From: Laspinema olomoucense D3b | Lineage (GTDB): Bacteria; Cyanobacteriota; Cyanobacteriia; Cyanobacteriales; Laspinemataceae | Assembly (NCBI RefSeq): GCF_025370785.1 | Contig: NZ_JAMXFA010000012.1 | Coordinates: forward strand, 1 to 64,000 | Direction: 5' to 3' | Length of the DNA: 64,000 nt | Shown: positions 1 to 7,756 of the stretch, piece by piece | Numbering within the stretch: position 1 is the stretch's first letter | Layout of the letters: each line of letters opens with the position of its first letter | Position numbers and translations under genes: made by a program | The notes under the pieces: model-generated | What the model was told of the DNA's origin: nothing | The model's database searches: none | What the model saw: only the letters and a program-made list of their open reading frames with translations

Positions 1-837
1 CCCAGACGGCTGTGCTCTAACTCTATAATTTCTCCTTGTCAAGTACAATTTATACCAAATTAGATGAGCTTACCCTGTAGGCAATGATTTATATTCACCA
101 TTTATATCAAAGACAATTGATGGCATTCCAAGCTGGCGCTGAAGATGAATTATTCCCTTTGTGATATGAGATTTTCCACCTCCTTTCATGCCAGTGATCA
201 GATTAACTTTTTCAAAACCGCCAGCGTAAACTTCTACTGGACGTTCCTTATATTCCCCCAACCAAATATTAATTCCTTCTTGATGATCTATAATATTTCG
301 AGTTAGAAATTCTGGGGAAATTGGAAATATATCTACATTTCGGGTAACAACTTTACCCTCTGGTTCTCTCCATTCTCCCCTTTGAACTGAAGCACGCACT
401 ACAAATTCACCAATCAAAAACTCGTCGATAATTTCTTTTGGCTCATTATATGATCTATATTTAACTGTTGTACTATGAGCGCTGGTCAGAAGTCTAAATA
501 ACGCTTTACTATCTGCTTGTGGGTAGTTTGCTATTCCTTTTGAAATAATTTGAACGATAATACCATTTTCAATAACTTGTGATTCTTCTGCTTGACTGGT
601 AATTTGTCCTCTTTCCCTCAAGTAAAGAACATCACCCACATCAAAGTCACGAACTTTAGGATAAAAAATAATACTGCCCTCACTTCCAGACAATTCCAAA
701 AGTTGCGCAGATTCAACAGCTATTTCACTAGACAGAGAACATTTAGCAACCGCTTCAGAATTATCAGTTATGATCCTATCAAGATCTACATAGGGAGTTG
801 TAAAGCCACTGGGTTCAGGTAAATTACTACGTGCCAT
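1..837 (-). pseudogene. herA: HerA-type ATPase, interrupted by an in-frame stop and cut by the window edge
   Basis: HerA is a hexameric DNA-translocating ATPase that works with the nuclease NurA in DNA end processing. The open part starts at 837, behind a GAGGAAAA ribosome site. Residues 1-170 look like the N-terminal barrel, and a Walker A loop, GMKGGGKSH, lies at residues 216-224, followed by DINGEY, which is typical of HerA. A TAA at 70-72 stops translation at residue 255, before Walker B and the arginine finger. After that stop the same frame stays open for 23 codons to the window edge and reads like a HerA strand (LTRRNYRVRAQPSG). This points to a nonsense change, or a sequencing error, rather than a naturally short protein. 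It lies 30 bp downstream of nurA, presumably in one operon. Confidence 0.75.
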
Positions 838-867
838 AATTGATTTTTTCCTCGCTCAACTTATGAT

Positions 868-1983
868 TTATTTGCCGAAAGATCCAAAAGGTTGAAACAA
901 AACTTCCATACTTGGCTGCTCTTCTGGCTTGACTCCTAATCTGACAGCGACATCAGCCAACAAATTTTGAAAGTCTTGAAATAAAAAACAACTGTTTTGA
1001 TGAGTTTCTATTAAGGGTTTAGGATATCCTCCGTAAATTCGACAATAGTTATAAACATCATTGATCACCTCCCTCGCTCTTTTTCCTTTACAATTATGCA
1101 CATCAACCCTAAAAGTCATACTCGACGGACCAAACCCAAACCGAGCAGCATACATTTCTTTCGCCATTGTTACTCTAAGCCTTGGCTTGGTTCCCGACTG
1201 TTTTGATCGCGTTTCTTTTCTTTCTTGGCTGACTACATCTTTTAATGGAATGAAACCGATAAAATCAGCTCCATATTTTTCCGTCAAAAACTTTTGAATT
1301 GGGATTCCTTCAACAGTAATTCTGGTTTTTTTGCTAATGGCTACTACGTCTATACTATTTTGATCTGCTTCATATAGCATCCCAAGTTTTTTTGATTGAT
1401 TCAAAAGATAGTTTTTTGGGGTATCATAACTCCTATCTGGGAGCGCCCCATCTATAAGAAGAATGCCTCCGTTATATTTTTTCAAAATTGCTAGAGCTTC
1501 AGCTTGAATAATCCGCTCTACGAAATTACGAAAGCGATCTTGAAGTTGATCTGTAGCTTCAATAACTCCGCTTTTTTCTTGGAGATATGGATATTCATCG
1601 ACCTCTTTGACAAAAAATTCGGGTTCCCCTAGTCGCTTTCCCATCGCGTGTAGGACTTTGAGCTTGTTTTCTTGATCGATAGGGATCGCCCCTGTATTGT
1701 AGCGTAATATGATAACCTCCCCTTCGGAAGTATAACAACAAGCTGCTCCTCTAACAGCAAACACTGTACCGCCCTTCGGCAAACTTCCTAAATTGACTAC
1801 ACCCGCATCAACAGCAATGATTGGAGGTGGATGAAGTCGTTTGGGTCGTCCCATACGACTGACTTCGTTTAAACGTTCTAGCTTTAAATCTGATTCATGA
1901 TCTGATGGAGTTCGATGGGTCGCTTTTTCAGAATCGTTTATCAGTTCGTGAAATTGCTCAGTTCGTTCGGGAACCAACAGCAC
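868..1983 (-). CDS. nurA: NurA-domain nuclease
   Basis: This 371-residue protein has the layout of NurA nucleases. An early metal-binding aspartate is seen in PPIIAVDAG (near residue 59), a second acidic motif in GGILLIDGALPD (near residue 178), and a C-terminal His-rich segment ends the domain. NurA is a 5'-3' exonuclease/endonuclease that forms a complex with HerA to resect DNA ends, and the herA homologue follows 30 bp downstream. The listed start is a GTG. The frame stays open a further 23 codons upstream without an ATG, so the N-terminus is uncertain and may have been trimmed. Many bacterial HerA-NurA pairs sit in defence or repair neighbourhoods. With herA interrupted here, the complex may not work. 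Confidence 0.75.
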   Translation of the reverse strand: MLLVPERTEQFHELINDSEKATHRTPSDHESDLKLERLNEVSRMGRPKRLHPPPIIAVDAGVVNLGSLPKGGTVFAVRGAACCYTSEGEVIILRYNTGAIPIDQENKLKVLHAMGKRLGEPEFFVKEVDEYPYLQEKSGVIEATDQLQDRFRNFVERIIQAEALAILKKYNGGILLIDGALPDRSYDTPKNYLLNQSKKLGMLYEADQNSIDVVAISKKTRITVEGIPIQKFLTEKYGADFIGFIPLKDVVSQERKETRSKQSGTKPRLRVTMAKEMYAARFGFGPSSMTFRVDVHNCKGKRAREVINDVYNYCRIYGGYPKPLIETHQNSCFLFQDFQNLLADVAVRLGVKPEEQPSMEVLFQPFGSFGK

Positions 1984-2276
1984 CTCATTGCGATGGTCCT
2001 CTAAGTGTTCCCACGCAATTTGAACGAGGTTTTTAATATCCTGATTTTCTCAGTCTAAAAACTTGATGCTCACACCCAACCCCTAAACCGTGAATACAAA
2101 TAAGGATCTGTCAAGTTTTTTTGCCCAAATCCATTTTCCAGATTGTACCATATCCCCACGCAGTTGTGTCAATGGTTGGTTAGCCTGTTTGTCGCTGTTC
2201 CTCCCTGTTGGCTCTGTAGTGGATCCCGGATAACTAAAGAAAGTCGTCCCGTAAATGGCACGGAACATCTTGCCCA

Positions 2277-2388
2277 CAACTCAGAAACTAGGTTTCTTGC
2301 GTCTATGAGGATTTGCAGTTCCTCCCCGCGAAAAGTTCAAGAGTTCTTGAATCAGGGAGAGATAAGCCTGCGATCGCTGTTCATCCAT
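2277..2388 (-). pseudogene. Frameshifted N-terminal fragment of a cyanobacterial CHAT/TPR-type protein
   Basis: From an ATG at 2388 the frame reads MDEQRSQAYLSLIQELLNF. I recognise this as the start of a large cyanobacterial family of TPR/CHAT proteins (MDEQR..AYL.LI..LL). The family then continues with a segment like GEEPQIL. Here that segment (GEELQILIDARNLVSEL) appears only after a change of frame near 2325. The fragment soon runs into one of the dispersed AGAAACC palindromes at 2283-2298 and nothing downstream resembles the rest of the gene. It is therefore read as a decayed remnant. Family assignment rests on recall of the N-terminal motif only. Confidence 0.45.
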
Positions 2389-2461
2389 AGCCGCGCACCG
2401 GGTAGGGGATAGCACCCCGATTTTACCCCATTCCCGAGACTCAGAAACCAGGTTTTTTCTT
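2283..2461. repeat. Two copies of the AGAAACC-GGTTTCT dispersed palindrome
   Basis: AGAAACTAGGTTTCTT (2283-2298) and a degraded copy, AGAAACCAGGTTTTTTCTT (2443-2461), belong to the same palindromic family seen elsewhere in the window. Here the two copies lie about 160 bp apart, wider than the roughly 50-bp spacing of the other doublets, with the pseudogene fragment between them. Confidence 0.6.
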
Positions 2462-2615
2462 AAATCTTTGTGAAGCAACACAGATGCTGTCAGAAACCCG
2501 CTTTCTTTGACCCCACCTGCTGTTTTAGGGATTTGACCTGCACAATTCGGCTACAGTCGGTTAAAATAAATCCCATCCCACCCATTGTTACTTAATAATA
2601 TTCGCCATCCTTAAA

Positions 2616-2885
2616 TTAAGTCTGATAGGCATCCCGCCGATGCTTCACGCGCACAATCCGCACAACATTCTCCTGATCATCAATCACGTAAACCACACGA
2701 TAATCACCGATGCGAATTCGATAGAGATTATCGTCCCCCTTCAACTTCACTACTCCTGGCGGACGAGGGTCGAAACTCAGAGTATCGATCGCCTCCCCAA
2801 TGCGTAGCTGGAGATTGATATCAAGCGATCGCAGTTCCTTAGCCGCCGACTTCTTAAACCGGATAGCATACCCTTCATTTGCCAT
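2616..2885 (-). CDS. RelE/ParE-family mRNA interferase toxin
   Basis: This 89-residue protein has the RelE fold pattern. An N-terminal FKKSAAKELRSL helix is followed by a PRPPGVVKLKGDDNLYRIRIGDYRVVY beta core (GDYRVVY is the hallmark) and a C-terminal strand, VRIVRVKHRRDAY. RelE toxins cleave mRNA on the ribosome until neutralised by a partner antitoxin. The gene overlaps the upstream antitoxin gene by 11 bp, a common layout for translationally coupled type II pairs. The toxin looks full length and retains C-terminal basic residues expected for activity. It may equally be called a Phd/YefM-partnered RelE. Confidence 0.85.
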   Translation of the reverse strand: MANEGYAIRFKKSAAKELRSLDINLQLRIGEAIDTLSFDPRPPGVVKLKGDDNLYRIRIGDYRVVYVIDDQENVVRIVRVKHRRDAYQT

Positions 2886-3063
2886 TCGCTTCTGCCTGGA
2901 TTTCTTGTTTTAACTCCTCCCAAGATACCTCTTCTTCATCCTGACGAGTATGAGCCACCAACACATCATAGAAATCTTCCCATAACTCACCCCACTGAGT
3001 CAAATCAATTAATACAGCCTGTTTTTCTCCAGCTTCATTCACAACAAATTGAATTCCTTTCAT
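2875..3063 (-). CDS. Antitoxin partner of the RelE toxin
   Basis: A 62-residue acidic protein that precedes and overlaps the RelE toxin gene by 11 bp. The N-terminal stretch MKGIQFVVNEAGEKQAVLIDL resembles the DNA-binding part of small Phd-like or cyanobacterial RelB-like antitoxins. The C-terminal half is acidic and helical (EEEVSWEELKQEIQAE) and would wrap the toxin. Such antitoxins usually repress their own operon together with the toxin. The role is inferred from gene order, size and charge, because the family name is not certain from sequence alone. Confidence 0.75.
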   Translation of the reverse strand: MKGIQFVVNEAGEKQAVLIDLTQWGELWEDFYDVLVAHTRQDEEEVSWEELKQEIQAEANGK

Positions 3064-3104
3064 AACCTTTTTTCCTGAGTAATTGAGTTCAAGGTACAGC
3101 CGAG

Positions 3105-3185
3105 TTAATTTTGAGATTGAATCCCAGGGACATTTTCCGTTAACCCCTCCCGAATCACATTACTATCCACCAGGAAACCCGTTAT
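3105..3185 (-). pseudogene. Stub of a PIN-domain (VapC-type) toxin
   Basis: Immediately after the shortened antitoxin, the frame reads ITGFLVDSNVIREGLTEN before a TAA at 3105. FLVDSNVI is the start of a PIN domain with its first metal-binding Asp. It matches the stub MTDFLVDSNVILDVLTQD at 47966-48049. The initiator has changed from ATG to ATA and nothing of the remaining PIN domain follows. The piece is a dead toxin remnant. Confidence 0.65.
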
Positions 3186-3334
3186 TCTTCACCCCGGGTT
3201 AAATTTAGGATATCATCAGTGTTCATGTCCCCTGTGGCTTTCCCCCGCAGACTGGCGATTAAGTTTACTCCTTCAAGGGCGGGTCGGGGGAGGTTGCGAA
3301 GGATAGCTAGGATTTCGGTTTCCGGGGTTAGCAT
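3182..3334 (-). CDS. Shortened antitoxin, paralogue of the gene at 47760
   Basis: An intact 50-codon reading frame starts at ATG 3334 and ends at TAA 3182-3184. The protein begins MLTPETEILAILRNLPRPAL and ends LIASLRGKATGDMNTDDILN-LTRGEE. It is nearly identical at both ends to the 69-residue protein at 47760-47969 but lacks 19 central residues (the FLDFLAWRYQNP region). The deletion is in frame and flanked by similar AAG-rich sequence. The family looks like DUF2281/VapB-type antitoxins with C-terminal toxin binding. Whether the short form folds or is expressed cannot be told. Its toxin partner survives only as a stub. Confidence 0.55.
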   Translation of the reverse strand: MLTPETEILAILRNLPRPALEGVNLIASLRGKATGDMNTDDILNLTRGEE

Positions 3335-3383
3335 AGTGCAACCGTTTTACGATAGCATCCCCATTCTACTCCAACCCCAGACT

Positions 3384-3452
3384 CAGAAACCGGGTTGCTT
3401 GCCTGAATTTTTGACAATTCGCAACAGTTGTGGCAGAAACCCGGTTTCTTGG
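3384..3452. repeat. Palindrome doublet (AGAAACC-GGTTTCT family)
   Basis: CAGAAACCGGGTTGCTTG (3384-3401) and CAGAAACCCGGTTTCTTGG (3434-3452) lie 50 bp apart start to start. The doublet sits upstream of the antitoxin remnant and beside the 3' end of the GAF kinase gene, whose last codons at 3455 begin just past it. Other doublets in the window have the same spacing. Confidence 0.7.
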
Positions 3453-3454
3453 TG

Positions 3455-6301
3455 TTAGGAACCGACTGCCATAAGTTGGGGTTTAGGAACCAGAGTATGC
3501 TCGGATTGACGGACGGGAATTTCAATCACAAATTCTGCTCCCTGTCCCGGTTCAGAAATACACTCGATCGCTCCTTTATGTTTTTCCACGACGATTTGAT
3601 AACTAATCGATAGTCCCAGTCCCGTGCCTTTACCGACTGCTTTTGTGGTAAAAAATGGGTCGAATAATCGCGCTTTGATGTGGTGAGGAATTCCAGGGCC
3701 ATTATCCGCGATCGCAATGATGATTCGGTCATTATGTCCCTGTTTTTTCACCCATTGGGTCCGAATGGTAATCCGGCTGGGGTTTTGACTAATTTCTTCA
3801 ATGGAGCGGCTTTCATTATAACTCTCTAAAGCATCAATCCCATTACTGATGATATTCATCAAAACCTGATTAAGTTGTCCGGGATAGCACTCAACTCGGG
3901 GGAGTTTCCCATAGTCTTTGACCAATTCTATCCCCAAATGACCGGCTTTGGCTCGCAAGCGGTTTTGGAGAATGAGCAAGGTATTATCAATGCCTTCATG
4001 AAGGTTGGCCAATTTCATTTCAGCTTGGTCTAGGCGGGAGAAGTTCCGCAAGGATAAGACAATTTCTCGGATGCGATCGGCCCCAATTTTCATGGAATTG
4101 AGGACTTTCGGCATATCTCCTCGCAGAAAGTTGAGGTCAATTTCTTCAGCGATTTCTTCTATTTCGGGTCCCGGATCAGGATAACGTTTCTGATAGGCTT
4201 CTATCAATTTCAGCATATCTTGGGCATATCCATCCACATGAGATAAGTTCCCATAAATAAAGTTAACCGGATTGTTGATTTCGTGAGCGACTCCGGCGAC
4301 TAATTGACCCAAACTCGACATTTTTTCGCTTTGAATCAGTTGTGCTTGGGTTTCCTGGAGTTGGCGTAAGGCTTGTTCGAGTTCGGCTGCTTTGGTTTCG
4401 GCAGCGATCGCATTGGCACAGGCGCGATCGTATAATTCCGCTTGATGGATGGCGATCGCCAACTGATCGGCAAGTTGCTCCAACAGTTCAATTTCGTTCG
4501 TCCGCCATCCTCTCGGTTTATGGCATTCATGGACAATCAGCAGTCCCCAAACTTCGCTACCCCGAGAAATGGGGACGCTCAAACTTGCACGAACTTGTAA
4601 ATGTTGCCAACAGGCGAGATATTCGTCATTGCAGTGGGTTTTATACACATCTTCCACCGCTCGGACTAAAGGCTGTTGTGCCGATTGCAATTGGTCGGCA
4701 CATTCCTGGTAAAAGCAATCATGTTCTTTGACGGCTTCGCGCAGACAGAGTTGGGAGGTACTTTCTTCGACAACAATTTTGCCTGCGGTTTCTGTGCTAA
4801 ACTGATAGATAGCCACGCGATCGGCTCCCAATAATTGCCGCACTTCTCGCGCACTGGTTTGGAGAATCGTGTTAATATCTAAAGTGCGGCGAATATGTTC
4901 CCCAATTAATCGTAAGAGAGATTCTCGCTCCATTGTAGCACTTTTTTGGGCATATAAACAGGCTTGTTGGATGGAAATGGCGAGTTGATCGGCTACGGCG
5001 CGGGCGAGTTCGCGGTCATGTTTGGACCATTGGCGGACTCGGGAACATTGATTAATATAGAGGATAGCGTGGAGTCGGCCATTGGCTTGTACCGGCATCA
5101 CCATTGAGGATTTAATCTCGGCTTTGTCGTATTCTTCGTTTTGTTTGCCGATGCGAGGGTCTTCGCTGACATCGGAGATAACGACTTCTTCTCGATGGGC
5201 GATCGTCCATTGGGTGATGGGTCCGTGGGTATCAAAGTCATCGATGGAGGAGGGAAAGGGGGGGCGACAGACTTCAAACAGATGCTCTCTACGGAAGGCT
5301 ACATCGTTAGCAGCATTCCAGAAACTGCCTTCGCGGTGATGTTCGCCGGTGAGCCCTTCTTCTCGATCTTCGACGAGGTGGATCAAGCAGCGATCGACTT
5401 CTAAGGCTTCTAATAGTTGGGCGATCGCCTGGGTTAAAATCGTTTCCAGGTCGAAACTCTGCCTGGTTTGATTAACAATTTGATTGACCAATCTCTCTCT
5501 TTGTGCTTGTTTTTGAACGCGATCGTACAGTTGCGCTTGCCGAATGGCAATTTCCAGTTGTTGGGCGATCAGTTGGACAAATTCTACCTCGGCAGTTGAC
5601 CAAGTGCGGGGATTCTGTGAGAGACAAGCGATAAAGCCGATCCATCCCTCTTGTCCTTTCACCGGCACTAATAAATTGGCAAGGGCATCCAGTGTTGCAG
5701 TGCCCGGGGTGGGCTGACCCATTTCCGGGGGCTGATTTTCGTGACCCTGTATCAAGTTTTGAGGGGGACGTGCTACAGGACAATTTGCGATGAGGCGCGT
5801 CATGGCACCAAAGGTACTCGACTCGTTCAGGGGACCACAACTGATCACCATTTGTCCTTGGGCGATCGCGCTGGCAGCCGTCCCAAAAATGTCTAAGGGA
5901 TGATATCCCACCTCAGCCAGGGGTTTCGTCCCCTCTAATGCTGCTAATTCCTGATTCCGGGTCCGTTTGCAGACCACTTGCACCCGTTCCGTACGCTCAA
6001 AGTACCACAAGAAACTACAGGCATCTAAGTTAAGCATCGCGGCAATTTCATCCACCGCTGTCTGGAGGATGGTTTTGAGATCTAGGGATTGCCAGATTTG
6101 GTCGATGACTTTTCGCAACAAGGCGCTGCGCTTTTGGGGGTCTTCTATCTTAGTGTGTTCCAAAGGATTACTCAGGGAGACAGTAGGGATAACGCGGGGA
6201 AGCAAAAAAAAACTATTTAACATGGACAACACCTCACCGATACTCATGGTGGGCCGCTTAGATTGTAATTTCTTAAATTGACGAGGGACTGTACCCCGCA
6301 C
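3455..6301 (-). CDS. Multi-GAF sensor histidine kinase
   Basis: A 948-residue soluble kinase. It has three GAF domains (roughly residues 50-240, 270-430 and 470-630), a coiled-coil linker rich in Glu/Gln, a dimerisation-phosphoacceptor domain with the H-box GVAHEINNPVNF (His near 675), and a C-terminal ATP-binding domain with DNGPGIP, GTGLGLS and an N-box (ISNGIDALE). Cyanobacterial multi-GAF kinases may bind bilins or other ligands. I see no clear bilin-binding Cys in the second and third GAF domains, but this cannot be excluded. There are no membrane segments, so it is likely cytoplasmic. The listed start is GTG at 6301, and an ATG at 6247 (MSIGEVLSM) is an alternative. No response regulator gene adjoins it. 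Confidence 0.85.
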   Translation of the reverse strand: MRGTVPRQFKKLQSKRPTMSIGEVLSMLNSFFLLPRVIPTVSLSNPLEHTKIEDPQKRSALLRKVIDQIWQSLDLKTILQTAVDEIAAMLNLDACSFLWYFERTERVQVVCKRTRNQELAALEGTKPLAEVGYHPLDIFGTAASAIAQGQMVISCGPLNESSTFGAMTRLIANCPVARPPQNLIQGHENQPPEMGQPTPGTATLDALANLLVPVKGQEGWIGFIACLSQNPRTWSTAEVEFVQLIAQQLEIAIRQAQLYDRVQKQAQRERLVNQIVNQTRQSFDLETILTQAIAQLLEALEVDRCLIHLVEDREEGLTGEHHREGSFWNAANDVAFRREHLFEVCRPPFPSSIDDFDTHGPITQWTIAHREEVVISDVSEDPRIGKQNEEYDKAEIKSSMVMPVQANGRLHAILYINQCSRVRQWSKHDRELARAVADQLAISIQQACLYAQKSATMERESLLRLIGEHIRRTLDINTILQTSAREVRQLLGADRVAIYQFSTETAGKIVVEESTSQLCLREAVKEHDCFYQECADQLQSAQQPLVRAVEDVYKTHCNDEYLACWQHLQVRASLSVPISRGSEVWGLLIVHECHKPRGWRTNEIELLEQLADQLAIAIHQAELYDRACANAIAAETKAAELEQALRQLQETQAQLIQSEKMSSLGQLVAGVAHEINNPVNFIYGNLSHVDGYAQDMLKLIEAYQKRYPDPGPEIEEIAEEIDLNFLRGDMPKVLNSMKIGADRIREIVLSLRNFSRLDQAEMKLANLHEGIDNTLLILQNRLRAKAGHLGIELVKDYGKLPRVECYPGQLNQVLMNIISNGIDALESYNESRSIEEISQNPSRITIRTQWVKKQGHNDRIIIAIADNGPGIPHHIKARLFDPFFTTKAVGKGTGLGLSISYQIVVEKHKGAIECISEPGQGAEFVIEIPVRQSEHTLVPKPQLMAVGS

Positions 6302-6943
6302 AGAACTCGGGGTTTTCTCAGCTTCTATTATTATTTATTTTTATCCCCTGATATTTTAACTTTTGTAAAAATTATCATCAATTCCTCAATTTTAGGACGA
6401 GGTACGGCTTTAAATTTAGGCGGGTTTTCAACCTAAAATTGTAGCTTATACTACCGTTTTAGCTTCTGCACAGTTTTGTCTTCCTGGGGATTTAATTTAT
6501 AAAAATTTTGGAATTGACTTGAAAAAGGTTTATATATTACCATGCTCACCCCATTGCGTCAAGATTTGTCACCCTTGAGCATAGGGGGAGCAATAAACTT
6601 CGGGGTGCTACTGCAACGGCAATGATTCCCCAAAGGCAAGACTAGCCGCCGTTCACATTTCGGAGCAGGACTTACGCAATATTTAAGATGAACTCCTAAA
6701 GGTAGAACCCTCTTGGGCGAATCACCTCTACATTTTGGGTAGATTCTCAAAAAGAAACGTAAGTCCGGCTGCTGGGGATTTTTGAGTTTTACAAATGTAA
6801 TCACATCCTAGAAACCCTGGGAGTAACCGGGACATCCCGCCGAAGCCTGATGAAGGGGGAGATCTTTGCCGCACCTGCTCAAGCCGTGATTCCAATTGGA
6901 ATTGGGTAACAATTCTGAGTGATTGTTACCCTTCATAAATCTC
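6302..6943. other. Intergenic region between the GAF kinase and HPt genes
   Basis: No convincing gene is seen in these 640 bp. The stretch upstream of the kinase is AT-rich and may hold its promoter. The only structure of note is a pair of inverted CAGGACTTACG-like ends, listed separately. Confidence 0.5.
6664..6770. repeat. Possible small inverted-repeat element (MITE-like)
   Basis: Ends GCAGGACTTACG (near 6665) and CGTAAGTCCGGC (near 6760) form an imperfect terminal inverted repeat about 100 bp apart, with no coding capacity between them. The layout resembles a miniature inverted-repeat element. No target-site duplication was confirmed and only one copy was found in this window. Confidence 0.35.
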
Positions 6944-7270
6944 TCAAATTTTAGATAGATACTCTTCTAGCTCATGCAGAATTTTTTCTATGTTTTCTAG
7001 GTCTGGTTCAGTTCCCTGGATATTTTGCTGCTGTCCCTTTGTATCGAGTTCTAAGGCAATATTTTGGATCATGGTAATGCCCATATTGGCGCTAGACCCT
7101 TTGAGTTGATGGGCTTGATGGCTAAAAGCGTCATAATCATTTAGGGTTAAGAAATTCTTCAACAGATTGAGGCTGACCCAAGCATCTTCGATAAATGCCT
7201 GTAAAATTTCTCGTTCAAATTCACGATCCCCTCCGGAAATTTCTTGTAAGCGATCCAAGTTGACTGCCAT
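6944..7270 (-). CDS. Histidine phosphotransfer (HPt) protein
   Basis: A stand-alone 108-residue HPt domain. The motif HQAHQLKGSSANMG places the phospho-accepting His at residue 54 within HxLKGxS. The helical pattern on either side fits the four-helix bundle. HPt proteins shuttle phosphoryl groups between hybrid kinases and response regulators. Its partner is not evident here: the nearest kinase gene (3455-6301) has no receiver domain, so the HPt probably serves a hybrid kinase encoded elsewhere. It is monocistronic, with gaps of several hundred bp on both sides. Confidence 0.85.
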   Translation of the reverse strand: MAVNLDRLQEISGGDREFEREILQAFIEDAWVSLNLLKNFLTLNDYDAFSHQAHQLKGSSANMGITMIQNIALELDTKGQQQNIQGTEPDLENIEKILHELEEYLSKI

Positions 7271-7756
7271 TTTAAATTCGCAAGATGCTAAGGATTACGT
7301 CGGTTACATTGAGTCGGCGAGGGAGGCATCCGGTTTCTGTCAATCCGTATTTTTACCGAAGTAATCTCATTTCAGAGTCAGAAATCCCAGGGGAAACTGC
7401 CAGATATTTAAGTGAAGTTACTGACCGATTCTGGATGACTGGGGTTAGGGGTTGACGAAGCTGATTAGACTGAGAAATTCGGATGTTTTAATTAATACGA
7501 TTACTTAAAATAAAGCCTCCTTTCGCTACAAAAAATGATACCATACCCTGAAGTGCTGGGGAGAACAAATCCGATAGCCTGGGAGGGGGCGGCGATGGGG
7601 ATAGAAGATTCCGCACTGGGGGTGAGTGGAAGAGGACTTTCGCAGTTCTTAAACTTCAACCGTACCTGGAGAGGCGATGGGTGAATCCCCCTGACAACTG
7701 GTCCCCAACAGAGTGGGGGATGAGATTTATGCGGAGGAGTTGTCAGGAGATCGTGA
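7271..7756. other. Intergenic region between hpt and sbcC
   Basis: About 490 bp without a supported gene, site or repeat. It must contain the HPt promoter. The GC-rich part near 7570-7700 has no convincing hairpin or reading frame. Confidence 0.4.

Noticed and set aside
2143-2412. 89-residue + strand frame in the remnant region
   Set aside because: It runs antisense to the CHAT/TPR fragment and includes a dispersed palindrome; no conserved pattern.
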